A DNA stretch of 64,000 nucleotides from the NCBI RefSeq assembly GCF_027158005.1, contig NZ_JAPVLQ010000004.1:124001-188000 (forward strand), in the 5' to 3' direction. Of the stretch, positions 54,658 through 63,773 are shown in pieces. Below the pieces are notes generated by a model. It ran no database searches, was not told where the DNA came from, and saw only the letters and a list, made by a program, of their open reading frames with translations. Every line of letters begins with the position of its first letter. Positions within the stretch are counted from its first letter, which is position 1. The translations under genes and the position numbers were made by a program. This DNA comes from Rhodococcus sp. H36-A4 (GTDB lineage Bacteria > Actinomycetota > Actinomycetes > Mycobacteriales > Mycobacteriaceae).

Positions 54658-55251
54658 TTGAGAACAGTCGCTACCGATGCGGAAACGACCCCTTATCTCG
54701 TCGACCTTTCCTCTCAGGAAATTCGTCGCCGCCTCCCCGAAGCTCTGGCTATCTACGTCGAGGCCATGGGTTACCCCAAGGGCACCGAGTACCACCGCGC
54801 ACCCATGTGGATCGAGCATGTGTCGCGGCCAGGCTGGCGGGGAGTCGGAGCAGTGCTCCCCACCCCCGATGCACCCCTGGTCGCCGTGGCGTACGGCTAT
54901 CACGGTGCCCGCAGTCACTGGTGGTACCAGCAGGTGCGCGACGGGTTGCGCAGGTCCGGACACACCGGCGAGTACATCGACGGAGTACTCGACGACTACT
55001 TCGAGTTGACGGAGCTGCACGTCACACCGAGCGCCCAGGGCCATGGACTCGGCAGAGCACTCACTCGCAGACTGCTACTGGATCGACCCGAAAAAAGCGT
55101 GCTGCTGTCCACCCCCGAGGTCGAGCACGAGGAAAATCGCGCCTGGCGGTTGTACCGCCGACTCGGATTCGAGGACGTGCTGCGCAACTTCACGTTTTCT
55201 GGCGATCGACGGCCCTTCGCCGTGCTGGGTCACGCGCTGCCGTTCGAATGA
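54658..55251 (+). CDS. GNAT-family N-acetyltransferase (Rv2170-like)
   Basis: 197 residues. The acetyl-CoA binding motif is ELHVTPSAQGHGLGRALTRRLL (about residues 121-142), followed by the C-terminal block RAWRLYRRLGFEDV. Rv2170 occupies the same place in mycobacteria and acetylates an enzyme; the target here is unknown. TTG start with AAGGAAAGG just upstream. Confidence 0.88.
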   Translation: MRTVATDAETTPYLVDLSSQEIRRRLPEALAIYVEAMGYPKGTEYHRAPMWIEHVSRPGWRGVGAVLPTPDAPLVAVAYGYHGARSHWWYQQVRDGLRRSGHTGEYIDGVLDDYFELTELHVTPSAQGHGLGRALTRRLLLDRPEKSVLLSTPEVEHEENRAWRLYRRLGFEDVLRNFTFSGDRRPFAVLGHALPFE

Positions 55252-55262
55252 AGAACGACCTA

Positions 55263-55268
55263 TAGCCT
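55263..55268 (+). promoter_or_regulatory. Putative leaderless -10 box of crtO
   Basis: TAGCCT fits TANNNT, ends 6 bases before the crtO GTG, and no ribosome site is visible. Located in the 23-bp gap after the GNAT gene. Confidence 0.35.
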
Positions 55269-55274
55269 GGACCG

Positions 55275-56885
55275 GTGATCGACGCTGTGGTAGTCGGCTC
55301 CGGCCATAATGCTCTGACTTCGGCTTGCTATCTAGCTGCAGCTGGACTGTCCGTCGAGGTGCTCGAACGAGACACCATCGCCGGCGGCGCGGTCTCGTCC
55401 GTGGAGAGATTCCCAGGACACCGCGTGGATCGCGGGTCGTCTGCGCACATCATGGTGCGTCATACGGGAGTGATCGAAGAACTCGAGCTCCCCAGTTACG
55501 GACTGCGCTATGCGGAGTGTGATCCGTGGGCTTTCGCGCCAGGAGCTCCGAACTCCACCGAGGAAGCCCTGGTGTTCCACCGCGACCTGGATCGAACATG
55601 CGAGTCGATCGCGCGGTCCTGCGGGAGCGCCGATGCGATCGCTTATCGGCAGTTCGTTGCGGTGTGGGGCCCACGAAGTGCAAGGACGATGCGGGCGTTC
55701 TCCTCCGCACCCACCGGCCCGGGCTTGCTTCGCTCCTTCTGGGGTCTCGACGCCCCCGACGGCGGAAGCGCATTGTCCCGGGAATTCCTCACTACCGGCG
55801 ACGCACTGCTCGATTCGTTGTTCACGAGTGAGCGCCTGAAAGCTGCACTGGCGTGGTTCGGCGCGCAATCGGGACCACCCATGTCCGAGCCGGGCACTGC
55901 CCCCATGGTCGGCTTCGCGGCGTTGATGCACACGCTTCCGCCCGGGCGTGCGATCGGTGGAAGTGGTGCACTCACCGAGGCCCTCGTTGCTCGGCTGACG
56001 GCTACGGGCGGGTCGGTTTCCCTTGGCGACGCGGTCGAAGCAGTCTCGCCGAGAGATGGACAGTGGACGACCACGACGTCTTCTGGACGATCGATCCGTA
56101 GCCGAATGGTCATTGCAGGCTGTCACATTCTGACCACTCTCGATCTTCTCGCGGCAGGCGGCCACGATCCTCGCGCGATCGAAGCCTGGCGCCGACATAT
56201 TCGGGTCGGCCCCGGTATCGGGATGGCAGTTCGTCTGGCCACCGACTCGCTGCCGCAGTATTCGAGCGCAGCGGACGCTTCAGACGCGACGACGGGTCTA
56301 CAGATGTTGGTTCGCGACCGTGCACATCTTCGTCTGGCCCATGGGTCCGCGTCTGCAGGTGAACTCCCACCGAGGCCGGCGGTACTCGGCATGTCGTTCA
56401 CCGCGATCGATCCCACCGTTGCACCCGCAGGCCAACATCAGATTTCACTGTGGTCGCAGTGGCAGCCCCACACCCTGTCCGGAGGACGCCAGTGGCGTGA
56501 ATCGGACCAGGTACGCGCCGACGATCTCGCTGAGCTCGAGGCGGACCGAATTGTTGCCGAGCTCGAGTCCTACGCACCGGGCTTCGGTGCGTCTGTGCTC
56601 GAGCGACATGTCCAGTCACCCGTCGATATCGAACGCGAGCTCGGCTTGATCGGGGGAAATATCATGCACGTAGAGATGTCACTCGATCAGATGATGATGT
56701 GGCGACCAGTCCCCCAACTCGCCGGATATCGAGTACCTGGAGCTCCAGGAATGTACTTGACGGGCGCCTCGACCCACCCGGGTGGCGGAGTGTCCGCGGC
56801 GAGTGGGCGCAGCGCGGCGCGAATCGCGCTGGCCGATGCGCGAGCAGGCAGACTCCGCCGTTGGATCGGGAACCGCAGACGATGA
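55275..56885 (+). CDS. crtO: CrtO-type carotenoid (beta-carotene) ketolase
   Basis: 536 residues, FAD-dependent, related to CrtI. The dinucleotide fold is AVVVGSGHNALTSACYLA; DRGSSAHIMVRHTG, AALAWFGAQSGPPMSEPGTA and the C-terminal FAD block YLTGASTHPGGGVSAASGR match the CrtO ketolase described from Rhodococcus. CrtO adds a 4-keto group to beta- or gamma-carotene rings. GTG start, likely leaderless. The stop overlaps the CruF-like start by 4 bp (ATGA), so the two act in one pathway. Confidence 0.9.
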   Translation: MIDAVVVGSGHNALTSACYLAAAGLSVEVLERDTIAGGAVSSVERFPGHRVDRGSSAHIMVRHTGVIEELELPSYGLRYAECDPWAFAPGAPNSTEEALVFHRDLDRTCESIARSCGSADAIAYRQFVAVWGPRSARTMRAFSSAPTGPGLLRSFWGLDAPDGGSALSREFLTTGDALLDSLFTSERLKAALAWFGAQSGPPMSEPGTAPMVGFAALMHTLPPGRAIGGSGALTEALVARLTATGGSVSLGDAVEAVSPRDGQWTTTTSSGRSIRSRMVIAGCHILTTLDLLAAGGHDPRAIEAWRRHIRVGPGIGMAVRLATDSLPQYSSAADASDATTGLQMLVRDRAHLRLAHGSASAGELPPRPAVLGMSFTAIDPTVAPAGQHQISLWSQWQPHTLSGGRQWRESDQVRADDLAELEADRIVAELESYAPGFGASVLERHVQSPVDIERELGLIGGNIMHVEMSLDQMMMWRPVPQLAGYRVPGAPGMYLTGASTHPGGGVSAASGRSAARIALADARAGRLRRWIGNRRR

Positions 56886-57733
56886 ACAGGTTGGTCATGG
56901 CACTCGTGGGTGCCGCAATACTGGCCCAGATTTCGTACCCCCTCGTGACCGGTTCGCGACGCGATATCGTCACCGTCGCAGTCGTCGTTCTCCTCGCGTT
57001 GTCCGCGCTCGTACACGCCGCCTTGTCCCGCGGTGTCGGGTGGGCTCTGATGCTGTTCGTGACGACTGCCGGACTCGGCCTGATCGCCGAAATAGTCGGG
57101 ACCGCAACGGGGTTCCCTTTTGGAAGCTACGGATATGCAGCTGATCGACTCGGCCCCGACATCCTGGGCGTGCCCGCGGTGGTCCCACTTGCGTGGACCG
57201 CAGGGTTTTATCCGATCTGGTGCGCAGTCTCCTATGTGTTGCAACGATCCTCGACCTCCCCGGAGTGTCGAAGAATCCACCGCGTCGTGATCACCGCGGT
57301 CGGGATGGTCGGATGGGATCTCTACCTCGACACACAGATGGTGACAGATGGGCAGTGGACCTGGACGTCGCCGATCGCTGGACTACCCGGAATTCCTTCG
57401 ATTCCGGTGAGCAACTATCTGGGGTGGTTCGTCACCGCAGCCATTATGGCGCTGATCGTCGATACTCTGGGGCGCCGGTTCCAAACTGAGCGCACCACGC
57501 TGTCGCCGATTTCCGACACCGCTCCTCTGGTGCTGTTCACCTGGACGTGGCTCGGCTCGGCGCTTGCTCACGCCGCGCTTCTGACCGGACCGGAACTCAG
57601 ATACTCGGCCGTCTACGGATTTTTCGCGATGGCGGTCGTCGGAGTTCCGCTCGCATGGACTTGGGCGACGTCGAGATGGACCACTTCGGGAAAACCGACC
57701 GCTGAACCGCGAGGACGCACGCGGACTCGGTGA
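56882..57733 (+). CDS. cruF: CruF-like carotenoid 1',2'-hydratase (DUF422 membrane protein)
   Basis: 283 residues, about seven TM helices. TATGFPFGSYGYAADRLGP, VVPLAWTAGFYPIWCAVSYV and VGWDLYLDTQMV are blocks of the DUF422/CruF family. CruF adds water to the psi-end of monocyclic carotenoids, giving the 1'-OH used for glycosylation. Substrate inferred from neighbours. ATG start in the ATGA overlap with crtO. Confidence 0.85.
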   Translation: MNRLVMALVGAAILAQISYPLVTGSRRDIVTVAVVVLLALSALVHAALSRGVGWALMLFVTTAGLGLIAEIVGTATGFPFGSYGYAADRLGPDILGVPAVVPLAWTAGFYPIWCAVSYVLQRSSTSPECRRIHRVVITAVGMVGWDLYLDTQMVTDGQWTWTSPIAGLPGIPSIPVSNYLGWFVTAAIMALIVDTLGRRFQTERTTLSPISDTAPLVLFTWTWLGSALAHAALLTGPELRYSAVYGFFAMAVVGVPLAWTWATSRWTTSGKPTAEPRGRTRTR

Positions 57734-57779
57734 CGTTCTTTCGGCTCCCTGGCACAGACGGTGTCCTACGTCTGGCACG

Positions 57780-58481
57780 ATGTCGAACGTGCAGTCGACA
57801 TTCCGTGCAGGAACCCGTAACCGTCGAATTATGTCCGCTCTTGCATTAGCGCTGTTCGTAGCGCCGATGTTGGCCGGTTGCCTTCGGGTACAGGTGTCTA
57901 TGGGTGTCTCTGCAGACGACCGAGTGTCGGGGCAGATCGTGGCCGCGACCATACCGACGTCCGATACCGACACCGGCCCGGTGCTCACGCCTCCGTCTTC
58001 GCTCGCCAGCAAGATCCGTGTAGCGGAATACAGGCAGGACGGATATGTCGGCACCCAAGCACGTTTCAGCGATCTCTCCTTCGGCGACCTTCAAACCCTC
58101 GGTTCCATGTCGGATCAGGCGACCGGGAGCTACCAGCTCGTGATGCAGCGAGCGGGCGACACCGTAACGCTCGAAGGTAAGGCCGATTTACAGACGGTCC
58201 CCGAGCAGGGCACCGATGTTCAGTTCACCATCGCATTCCCCGCTCGAATCGGGACGACCAACGGTACCCGTGAAGGGGACAACATCATCACTTGGAAGTT
58301 GCCCGCGGGCGAGGTGACGAGCATGCGAGCCGAGGTCAACTATCCCGATCCCAACACCCGAAGTTTCGCGGGCTGGGCCGGCATAGTCGGCGGTGTCACT
58401 GTAGGTATTGCGGCGATCGTCGGAGCCATGGCCTGGGTGACCAGAAACCCGCCGGTGCGCCTCGTCGAGTCGAAGAAGTAG
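57780..58481 (+). CDS. lppM: LppM-family lipoprotein (DUF3153)
   Basis: 233 residues. The signal sequence (RNRRIMSALALALFVAPMLAGC) ends in a lipobox Cys; the external domain (RVQVSMGVSADDRVSGQIV) is the LppM beta-barrel-like fold, and a C-terminal TM helix (GIVGGVTVGIAAIVGAMAWV) ends in a short basic tail. Mycobacterial LppM (Rv2171) affects phosphoinositol mannosides and phagosome maturation. The stop codon is inside an 18-bp tandem duplication. An internal ATG at 57831 could be the start. Confidence 0.9.
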   Translation: MSNVQSTFRAGTRNRRIMSALALALFVAPMLAGCLRVQVSMGVSADDRVSGQIVAATIPTSDTDTGPVLTPPSSLASKIRVAEYRQDGYVGTQARFSDLSFGDLQTLGSMSDQATGSYQLVMQRAGDTVTLEGKADLQTVPEQGTDVQFTIAFPARIGTTNGTREGDNIITWKLPAGEVTSMRAEVNYPDPNTRSFAGWAGIVGGVTVGIAAIVGAMAWVTRNPPVRLVESKK

Positions 58482-58499
58482 GTCGAGTCGAAGAAGTAG
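58464..58499 (+). repeat. 18-bp tandem duplication across the lppM stop
   Basis: GTCGAGTCGAAGAAGTAG occurs twice in direct succession (58464-58481, 58482-58499). It encodes VESKK-stop, so the stop codon is doubled. Probably a slippage duplication. Confidence 0.9.
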
Positions 58500-58523
58500 A
58501 CCGCAGACGCTGAACGCCACACC

Positions 58524-59771
58524 GTGAGCATCTTCGTCAGCAAGGAATCGATCGTGACTACCGCCGGCCGAGTGATCGCCGGGGTGACTGCTGCCGGTGC
58601 GGTGCTGTCGGTATCGACGGCGGCCATCTCTATCTTCAACGCCGTCACAGTGCCTCGCCTGTCCCGCGCAACCGATTCCGACGTCCACGACTCGATCGTG
58701 GTCTGCGTTCCCGCCCGCAACGAACAAGAACAACTCCCCTTGCTCATTGCCGACCTTCGAGCTCAGCGTCGGTGCCGTGATCTTAGGATTCTGATACTCG
58801 ACGACGGTTCGTCGGATGACACCCTCGCGGCGGCCCAAGCAGCTGCCGGCGACGACGCCCGCGTCAGCATCGTCGAATCGCGCGCCGAGCCACCTCCAGG
58901 TTGGACAGGCAAGGCAGCAGCGTGCCGGACCCTTGCCGGTCTCGCGTTCGAGATGAACGATCACCTCGACGCAATCGTGTTCGTCGACGCCGACGTTCGT
59001 CTCGCCCAGGACGCGATCGCAGCAGCAGCGTCGGCACTGCGCGGCCTCGATGCTGCATTGGTGTGTCCATGGCCGAAGCAGATCAGCGGAAGCGTCGTAG
59101 AACACCTGGTACAACCGCTACTTGGCTTCTCGTGGATGTCGACGCTACCGATTCGGCTGGCCAACGGTTCGCTCCGTCCGTCGACTACCGTCTCGTGCGG
59201 TCAATTCATGATGTTCGACGCGGCGGCGTACCGCGACATCGGTGGGCACGAGTCGGTGGCAGCCAGCGTGACCGAGGATCTCGACATTGCCCGCACCTTG
59301 CGTCGTAGTGGTCGGCGCACGATTCTCGTCTCGGGGGCCGGTCTGGTCGAATGCCGTATGTACGACGGTGTGAACGATCTACGCGCAGGATATTCGCGCT
59401 GGTTGTGGAACGCTTTCGGCGGTACCGGGGGTTCGATCGGTGTGTTGTCCGCCGTCTCGGTGATGTATTTGCTTCCACCCGTCGCAGCCCTGGTGGGATC
59501 TGGTTCCGTCCGAAGGTGGGGCCGGATCGGCTACGTCGCAGCCGTGGTGTCGAGATTCGCTGCAGCGCAAGCCGAATATGCAGACATGCCCGGTCGATCG
59601 ACCGACGTTCTTCGCTGTGCTGTCGAGTCGAGCGCCCAACCGCTGTCCGTGGCCACCTACATCTGGCTCATGATCGATTCGCATCGGTCGCACGCCCGCG
59701 GAAACCTGATGTGGAAGCAGCGCCCACTGATCGCCGAGGACCAATCCCAAGCGGTCGAAGGACGTTCCTAG
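58524..59771 (+). CDS. Family 2 glycosyltransferase, probable carotenoid glycosyltransferase (CruC-like)
   Basis: 415 residues. An N-terminal TM helix, then a GT2 domain with VVCVPARNEQEQLPLLI, LILDDGSSDDT, the metal-site DxD FVDADVRLA and acceptor motif VTEDLDIARTLRRSG followed by SRWLWNAFGG. C-terminal TM helices suggest a membrane acceptor. Neighbours crtO and cruF suggest it glycosylates a hydroxy-carotenoid, but another polyprenyl-linked acceptor is possible. GTG 58524 chosen; GTG 58554 possible. Confidence 0.82.
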   Translation: MSIFVSKESIVTTAGRVIAGVTAAGAVLSVSTAAISIFNAVTVPRLSRATDSDVHDSIVVCVPARNEQEQLPLLIADLRAQRRCRDLRILILDDGSSDDTLAAAQAAAGDDARVSIVESRAEPPPGWTGKAAACRTLAGLAFEMNDHLDAIVFVDADVRLAQDAIAAAASALRGLDAALVCPWPKQISGSVVEHLVQPLLGFSWMSTLPIRLANGSLRPSTTVSCGQFMMFDAAAYRDIGGHESVAASVTEDLDIARTLRRSGRRTILVSGAGLVECRMYDGVNDLRAGYSRWLWNAFGGTGGSIGVLSAVSVMYLLPPVAALVGSGSVRRWGRIGYVAAVVSRFAAAQAEYADMPGRSTDVLRCAVESSAQPLSVATYIWLMIDSHRSHARGNLMWKQRPLIAEDQSQAVEGRS

Positions 59772-59795
59772 ACGCTCACCGGTTTCAGGTCCAGA

Positions 59796-60764
59796 TCACA
59801 CGCGTGCTGCGCAGAGTCCCAGATTGGTCAGCACTTCCCGCGTCGCACGCGCGAAGTTCAGGGTGATGAAGTGCAGTGCCGGCGCGCCCTCGGCGATGAG
59901 ACGCTCGCATGTCGACGTCGCCAATTCGATTCCGACTTCGCGAACCGCAGCTCGGTCTTCTTCGGCCCCGGTCCCGGCCGCTCTGGTGAAGCGCTCGTCG
60001 ATCTCGCTGGGAAGCGCCGAGCCCGACAGCGACAGAGCCCTACGAACCGTACGGAGCGAGGTGATCGGCATGATCTCGGGAATGATGGGCTTGCACGCCT
60101 GCTCGGGGTCGAACGCCGCAACGCGGTCGCGCAACCGCAGATAGTCTTCGACGTCGAAGAACATCTGCGTTATCGAGTATTCGGCTCCGGCACGAAGTTT
60201 GTTCACCAGAACACGGGTGTCCTGTTCGAGATCGACTGCCCGGTAGTGCCCCTCGGGGAACGATGCGACGCCGACGTGAAAGTCTCCGAGCTCTCGAACG
60301 AGGCTGACGAGCTCCTCTGCATATTCGACACCCTCGGGGTGCTTGGTCCAGTCGCCGAGCGGATCGCCCGGCGGATCGCCGCGAAGCACCAGAATGTTGG
60401 AGATCCCGCGGTCTGCGTATGCGCCGACCATGGATCGAAGCTCATCGATGCTATGAGACACCGCGGTCAGGTGCGCCACCGGCAGCAACGTCGTGTTTTC
60501 GGAGATCTCTCCCGTTACTCGGACTGTCCGGTCTCGGGTCGAGCCGCCTGCGCCGTACGTCATGGACACGAATGCCGGCTGCATCTGCTCGAATTCGCGG
60601 ACAGCACGCCACAGCCTCGCTTCCGCGGCCTCGTCCCGTGGTGGAGAAAACTCGACCGAGAATGGAATCTTCGACTCCGTCGATGTCCTCAGACGATCGA
60701 CTATCGATGGGGTTCGGGTGACCCACCCCTCACTAGACCGCCCCCTGACGGCATCTGATGTCAC
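59796..60764 (-). CDS. metF: 5,10-methylenetetrahydrofolate reductase
   Basis: About 322 residues, a TIM-barrel MetF making 5-methyl-THF for methionine synthesis. FSVEFSPPRDEAAE carries the Glu at the folate site; AFVSMTYGAGGSTRDRT, VLRGDPPGD and YSITQMFFDVEDYLRLRDR are family blocks. It sits where mycobacteria have Rv2172c, also reported as an MTHFR. Two GTG starts exist; 60764 is preferred because TATGAT lies exactly 6 bases upstream. Reads against its neighbours. Confidence 0.92.
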   Translation of the reverse strand: MTSDAVRGRSSEGWVTRTPSIVDRLRTSTESKIPFSVEFSPPRDEAAEARLWRAVREFEQMQPAFVSMTYGAGGSTRDRTVRVTGEISENTTLLPVAHLTAVSHSIDELRSMVGAYADRGISNILVLRGDPPGDPLGDWTKHPEGVEYAEELVSLVRELGDFHVGVASFPEGHYRAVDLEQDTRVLVNKLRAGAEYSITQMFFDVEDYLRLRDRVAAFDPEQACKPIIPEIMPITSLRTVRRALSLSGSALPSEIDERFTRAAGTGAEEDRAAVREVGIELATSTCERLIAEGAPALHFITLNFARATREVLTNLGLCAARV

Positions 60765-60770
60765 GGGCAC

Positions 60771-60776
60771 ATCATA
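60771..60776 (-). promoter_or_regulatory. Putative leaderless -10 box of metF
   Basis: TATGAT on the minus strand is a strong -10 match and ends 6 bases before the GTG at 60764, with no ribosome site visible. Confidence 0.5.
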
Positions 60777-60886
60777 GTTTCGTGCGAAACTCCGGTGACA
60801 GGAGGCTCACGATAGCGGGATCGATCAGCGGTGACGGCTAGTGTGAAAGTGATACATCCCCACCCCGCACTCGACTGGAGGATCCC

Positions 60887-62026
60887 CTGTCCAGAGACTC
60901 GACTCTTCCCGCTCCCCGTCGAACGAGTGACCCCGACCCAGCCCTACGAGAAGCGATCACTGCGCCGGTTGCACTCGTCGAGTCCGCGTTGGCCGAGTTC
61001 TTCCATTCCCGACGCGACCAGGTGGCCCGGGTCGGCGGCGGTTACCGTTCTGCCGTCGCAGACCTCGAAGACTTCGTATTGCGTGGTGGAAAGCGAATCC
61101 GGCCCTCGTTCGGCTGGATGGCCTGGCTCGGAGCAGGCGGCGATCACCGTAGCCCGCAGGCCGCATCCGTGCTCCGTGCCTGCGCATCTCTGGAATTGAT
61201 ACAAGCGTGCGCGCTCATTCACGACGACATCATCGACGCTTCGCTCACCCGCCGCGGCTTTCCCACCGTGCACGTCGGTTTCACCGAGAGGCATCGTGCG
61301 GCGGGCTGGTCCGGCTCCTCAGAGCGCTTCGGTGAATCTGCCGCGATCTTGCTCGGCGATCTGGCATTGTGCTGGGCCGACGACATGCTTCGAGAATCCG
61401 GAATCGGACACGACGCGATGGGGCGAGTGTCTCCGGTGTGGTCGGCTATGCGCACCGAAGTGCTCGGCGGTCAGTTGCTCGACATCGAAGCCGAAGCCGG
61501 TCTCGACGAATCCGTGGAGGCAGCGATGCAGGTCAATCGCTACAAAACTGCGGCGTACACCGTCGAACGCCCGCTCCAGCTGGGTGCCGTGTTGGCCGGG
61601 GCACCGGAGAGCCTCGTCGACGCATATCGATCCTTCGGAACCGATATCGGCCTCGCCTTCCAGCTTCGTGACGACCTCCTCGGTGTCTTCGGCGATCCGG
61701 CAGTCACCGGCAAGCCATCCGGCGACGACATCCGAGAAGGCAAACGCACAGTCCTGATGGCAGTGGCGTTACAGCTCGCCGACCGAGACAGGCCGGAGGC
61801 GGGATCACTGCTCAGGTCGAGCCTCGGAGTAGTCGATCTGACCGAGGACACGATCGCGATCATCCGTACGTTGCTGATCGAACTGGGAGCAGTCGCGGAC
61901 GTCGAACGCCGAATTTCCGAACTCACCGACCGCGCACTCGACACGCTGAAGGCGAGTGCAGTCGAACCGCACGCCGCCGCGCAATTACGCGCAATGTCCA
62001 TAGCCGCCACGCAGCGCACCTACTAG
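60887..62026 (+). CDS. idsA: Geranylgeranyl/polyprenyl diphosphate synthase (IdsA2/CrtE-like)
   Basis: Up to 379 residues. Condenses IPP with allylic diphosphates, giving the GGPP precursor of carotenoids. The first aspartate motif is LIHDDIIDASLTRRG; the second, QLRDDLLGVFGDP, has the variant DDLLG shared with mycobacterial IdsA2. GKRIRPSF holds the substrate lysine-arginine. The only usual start, TTG 60989, removes part of the first helix (TAPVALVESALAEFF). CTG 60887 has GGAGG 5 bp before it, no other usual start lies between, and a stop precedes at 60839, so I place the start there. Confidence 0.88.
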   Translation: MSRDSTLPAPRRTSDPDPALREAITAPVALVESALAEFFHSRRDQVARVGGGYRSAVADLEDFVLRGGKRIRPSFGWMAWLGAGGDHRSPQAASVLRACASLELIQACALIHDDIIDASLTRRGFPTVHVGFTERHRAAGWSGSSERFGESAAILLGDLALCWADDMLRESGIGHDAMGRVSPVWSAMRTEVLGGQLLDIEAEAGLDESVEAAMQVNRYKTAAYTVERPLQLGAVLAGAPESLVDAYRSFGTDIGLAFQLRDDLLGVFGDPAVTGKPSGDDIREGKRTVLMAVALQLADRDRPEAGSLLRSSLGVVDLTEDTIAIIRTLLIELGAVADVERRISELTDRALDTLKASAVEPHAAAQLRAMSIAATQRTY

Positions 62027-62040
62027 ATCGGTAGAGAACA

Positions 62041-63696
62041 TTGTCTCAGCAGCCACGCAACCGAAATCGCCTCCGGACCGTACCGGGTCAAATCGAGACC
62101 GTCGTGGTGGTCGGTGCAGGACTTGCGGGGTTGTCTGCTGCTCTGCATCTCGCCGGCGCAGGCAAACAGGTGATGGTCTTGGAACGCGAAGACTCGGTCG
62201 GGGGTCGAGTGGGAACCTATACGGTCCGCGACACCGACGGGAGTCGTCTCTACGACATCGACAATGGTGCGAGTGTCCTGACGATGCCCAACCTCATCGA
62301 GAACGCGCTGGCGGCAGTCGGTGAGTCCTTCCAATCGACAACACCGGCAATCCAGCTGAGCGCGCTGTCTCCGAGCTACCACTCCCGCTACGCCGATGGC
62401 ACCGCTATCGACGTGTTTGCCGATCCGAGCGCAATGGCAGCAGAAGTCGAGCGCACGTGCGGATCGACGGAAGCCGCTGGCTACCTGCGACTCCGAGAGT
62501 GGCTCGCCTCCATCTTCGAGGCCGAATTCGACCGGTTCATCGACTCCAACTTCGATTCGCCGCTCGATCTGGTGTCCTCGCGTGCAGCGCTCCGCGACAC
62601 GGCCACTCTCACCAGGCTCGGTGGATTCGGCCGACTCGGACCCCGCGTCGAATCGTTCCTGAAAGACGAGCGACTTCGACGGGTGTTCACTTTCCAGGCA
62701 CTCTATGCAGGCATGGCGCCGGCGAAGGCTCTCGCTGTCTACGGCGCGATCGCACATATGGATACCTCGCTCGGCGTCTACTTCCCGGTCGGTGGGATGT
62801 CCACGATCGCCGCGTCGATGGCCGATGCACTTTCCCGGAACGGTGGTTCGGTTCGCACCGGCGCAGAAGTATCGACTCTGATCGTCGCCGGCAATCGAGT
62901 CACCGGCGTCGCGACTGCGGACGGTGAAACCTACGAGTGCGACGCGGTGGTTCTCACACCGGATCTACCGGTAGTGGACGCACTGCTGGATCGAGCGGGA
63001 GTTACCTCCAAGGGAAGATCACGCGGCTACGGTGTCGTGTCACCCTCGGCGGTCGTTTTTCACGGCACCGTCCCGATCTCGTCCACCGCGTCGTGGCCGA
63101 GTAGGTCACATCACACGATCGATTTCGGAGCCCAGTGGGCGAGCACGTTCCAACGAATCACCGCGCGCAGTGGACGCGGAAAGCTGATGGAGGATCCGTC
63201 ACTGCTCATCACCCGTCCGGGGGTCAGCGACCCATCACTACAGCTGGTCCGTGACGGCGTGCAGTGCGAACCGGTGTCGATACTGGCACCGTGCCCGAAC
63301 CTCGACGGAGCGCCGTTGGACTGGGCGGCGTTGGCTATGCCGTACGTGCGCGAATTGCAGGGCGAATTGGAACAACGTGGCTATCACGGTCTCACCGCCG
63401 ATATGACGATCGACCATGTCGACACTCCGCAGACGTGGGCCGATAAAGGCATGCTGCACGGCAGTCCGTTTTCCTCGGCACACGTGTTCAGGCAGACGGG
63501 CCCGTTCCGACGGAAGAATCTCGTGGCAGGGCTCGACAACGTGGTGCTGGCCGGGTCGGGAACCACCCCGGGTGTCGGAGTGCCCACAGTTCTCGTTTCA
63601 GGCAAACTTGCGGCCGAACGCATCCTCGGAACCCCCGCTGACGCGTCGGCTGGATCGGCCGTAGTTCGGAGCACGGCCGCCGACGCTCTAAACTGA
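62041..63696 (+). CDS. crtI: Phytoene desaturase CrtI-family
   Basis: 551 residues, FAD-dependent. VVVVGAGLAGLSAALHLAGAG is the dinucleotide fold with VLEREDSVGGR; GASVLTMPNLIENAL and AVYGAIAHMDTSLGVYFPVGG are the substrate region, and NVVLAGSGTTPGVGVPTVL the C-terminal FAD block. CrtI desaturates phytoene to lycopene or neurosporene. TTG 62041 starts 14 bp after the idsA stop, so the two are an operon. crtB, its usual partner, is not in the window. Confidence 0.88.
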   Translation: MSQQPRNRNRLRTVPGQIETVVVVGAGLAGLSAALHLAGAGKQVMVLEREDSVGGRVGTYTVRDTDGSRLYDIDNGASVLTMPNLIENALAAVGESFQSTTPAIQLSALSPSYHSRYADGTAIDVFADPSAMAAEVERTCGSTEAAGYLRLREWLASIFEAEFDRFIDSNFDSPLDLVSSRAALRDTATLTRLGGFGRLGPRVESFLKDERLRRVFTFQALYAGMAPAKALAVYGAIAHMDTSLGVYFPVGGMSTIAASMADALSRNGGSVRTGAEVSTLIVAGNRVTGVATADGETYECDAVVLTPDLPVVDALLDRAGVTSKGRSRGYGVVSPSAVVFHGTVPISSTASWPSRSHHTIDFGAQWASTFQRITARSGRGKLMEDPSLLITRPGVSDPSLQLVRDGVQCEPVSILAPCPNLDGAPLDWAALAMPYVRELQGELEQRGYHGLTADMTIDHVDTPQTWADKGMLHGSPFSSAHVFRQTGPFRRKNLVAGLDNVVLAGSGTTPGVGVPTVLVSGKLAAERILGTPADASAGSAVVRSTAADALN

Positions 63697-63773
63697 CTCC
63701 GGTCCAGCGCGGATTCAGCGTTCGCACCCGCCACGCCAGCAACTTAGTCCCCGAGAGGAGAGTGACCCGACTT

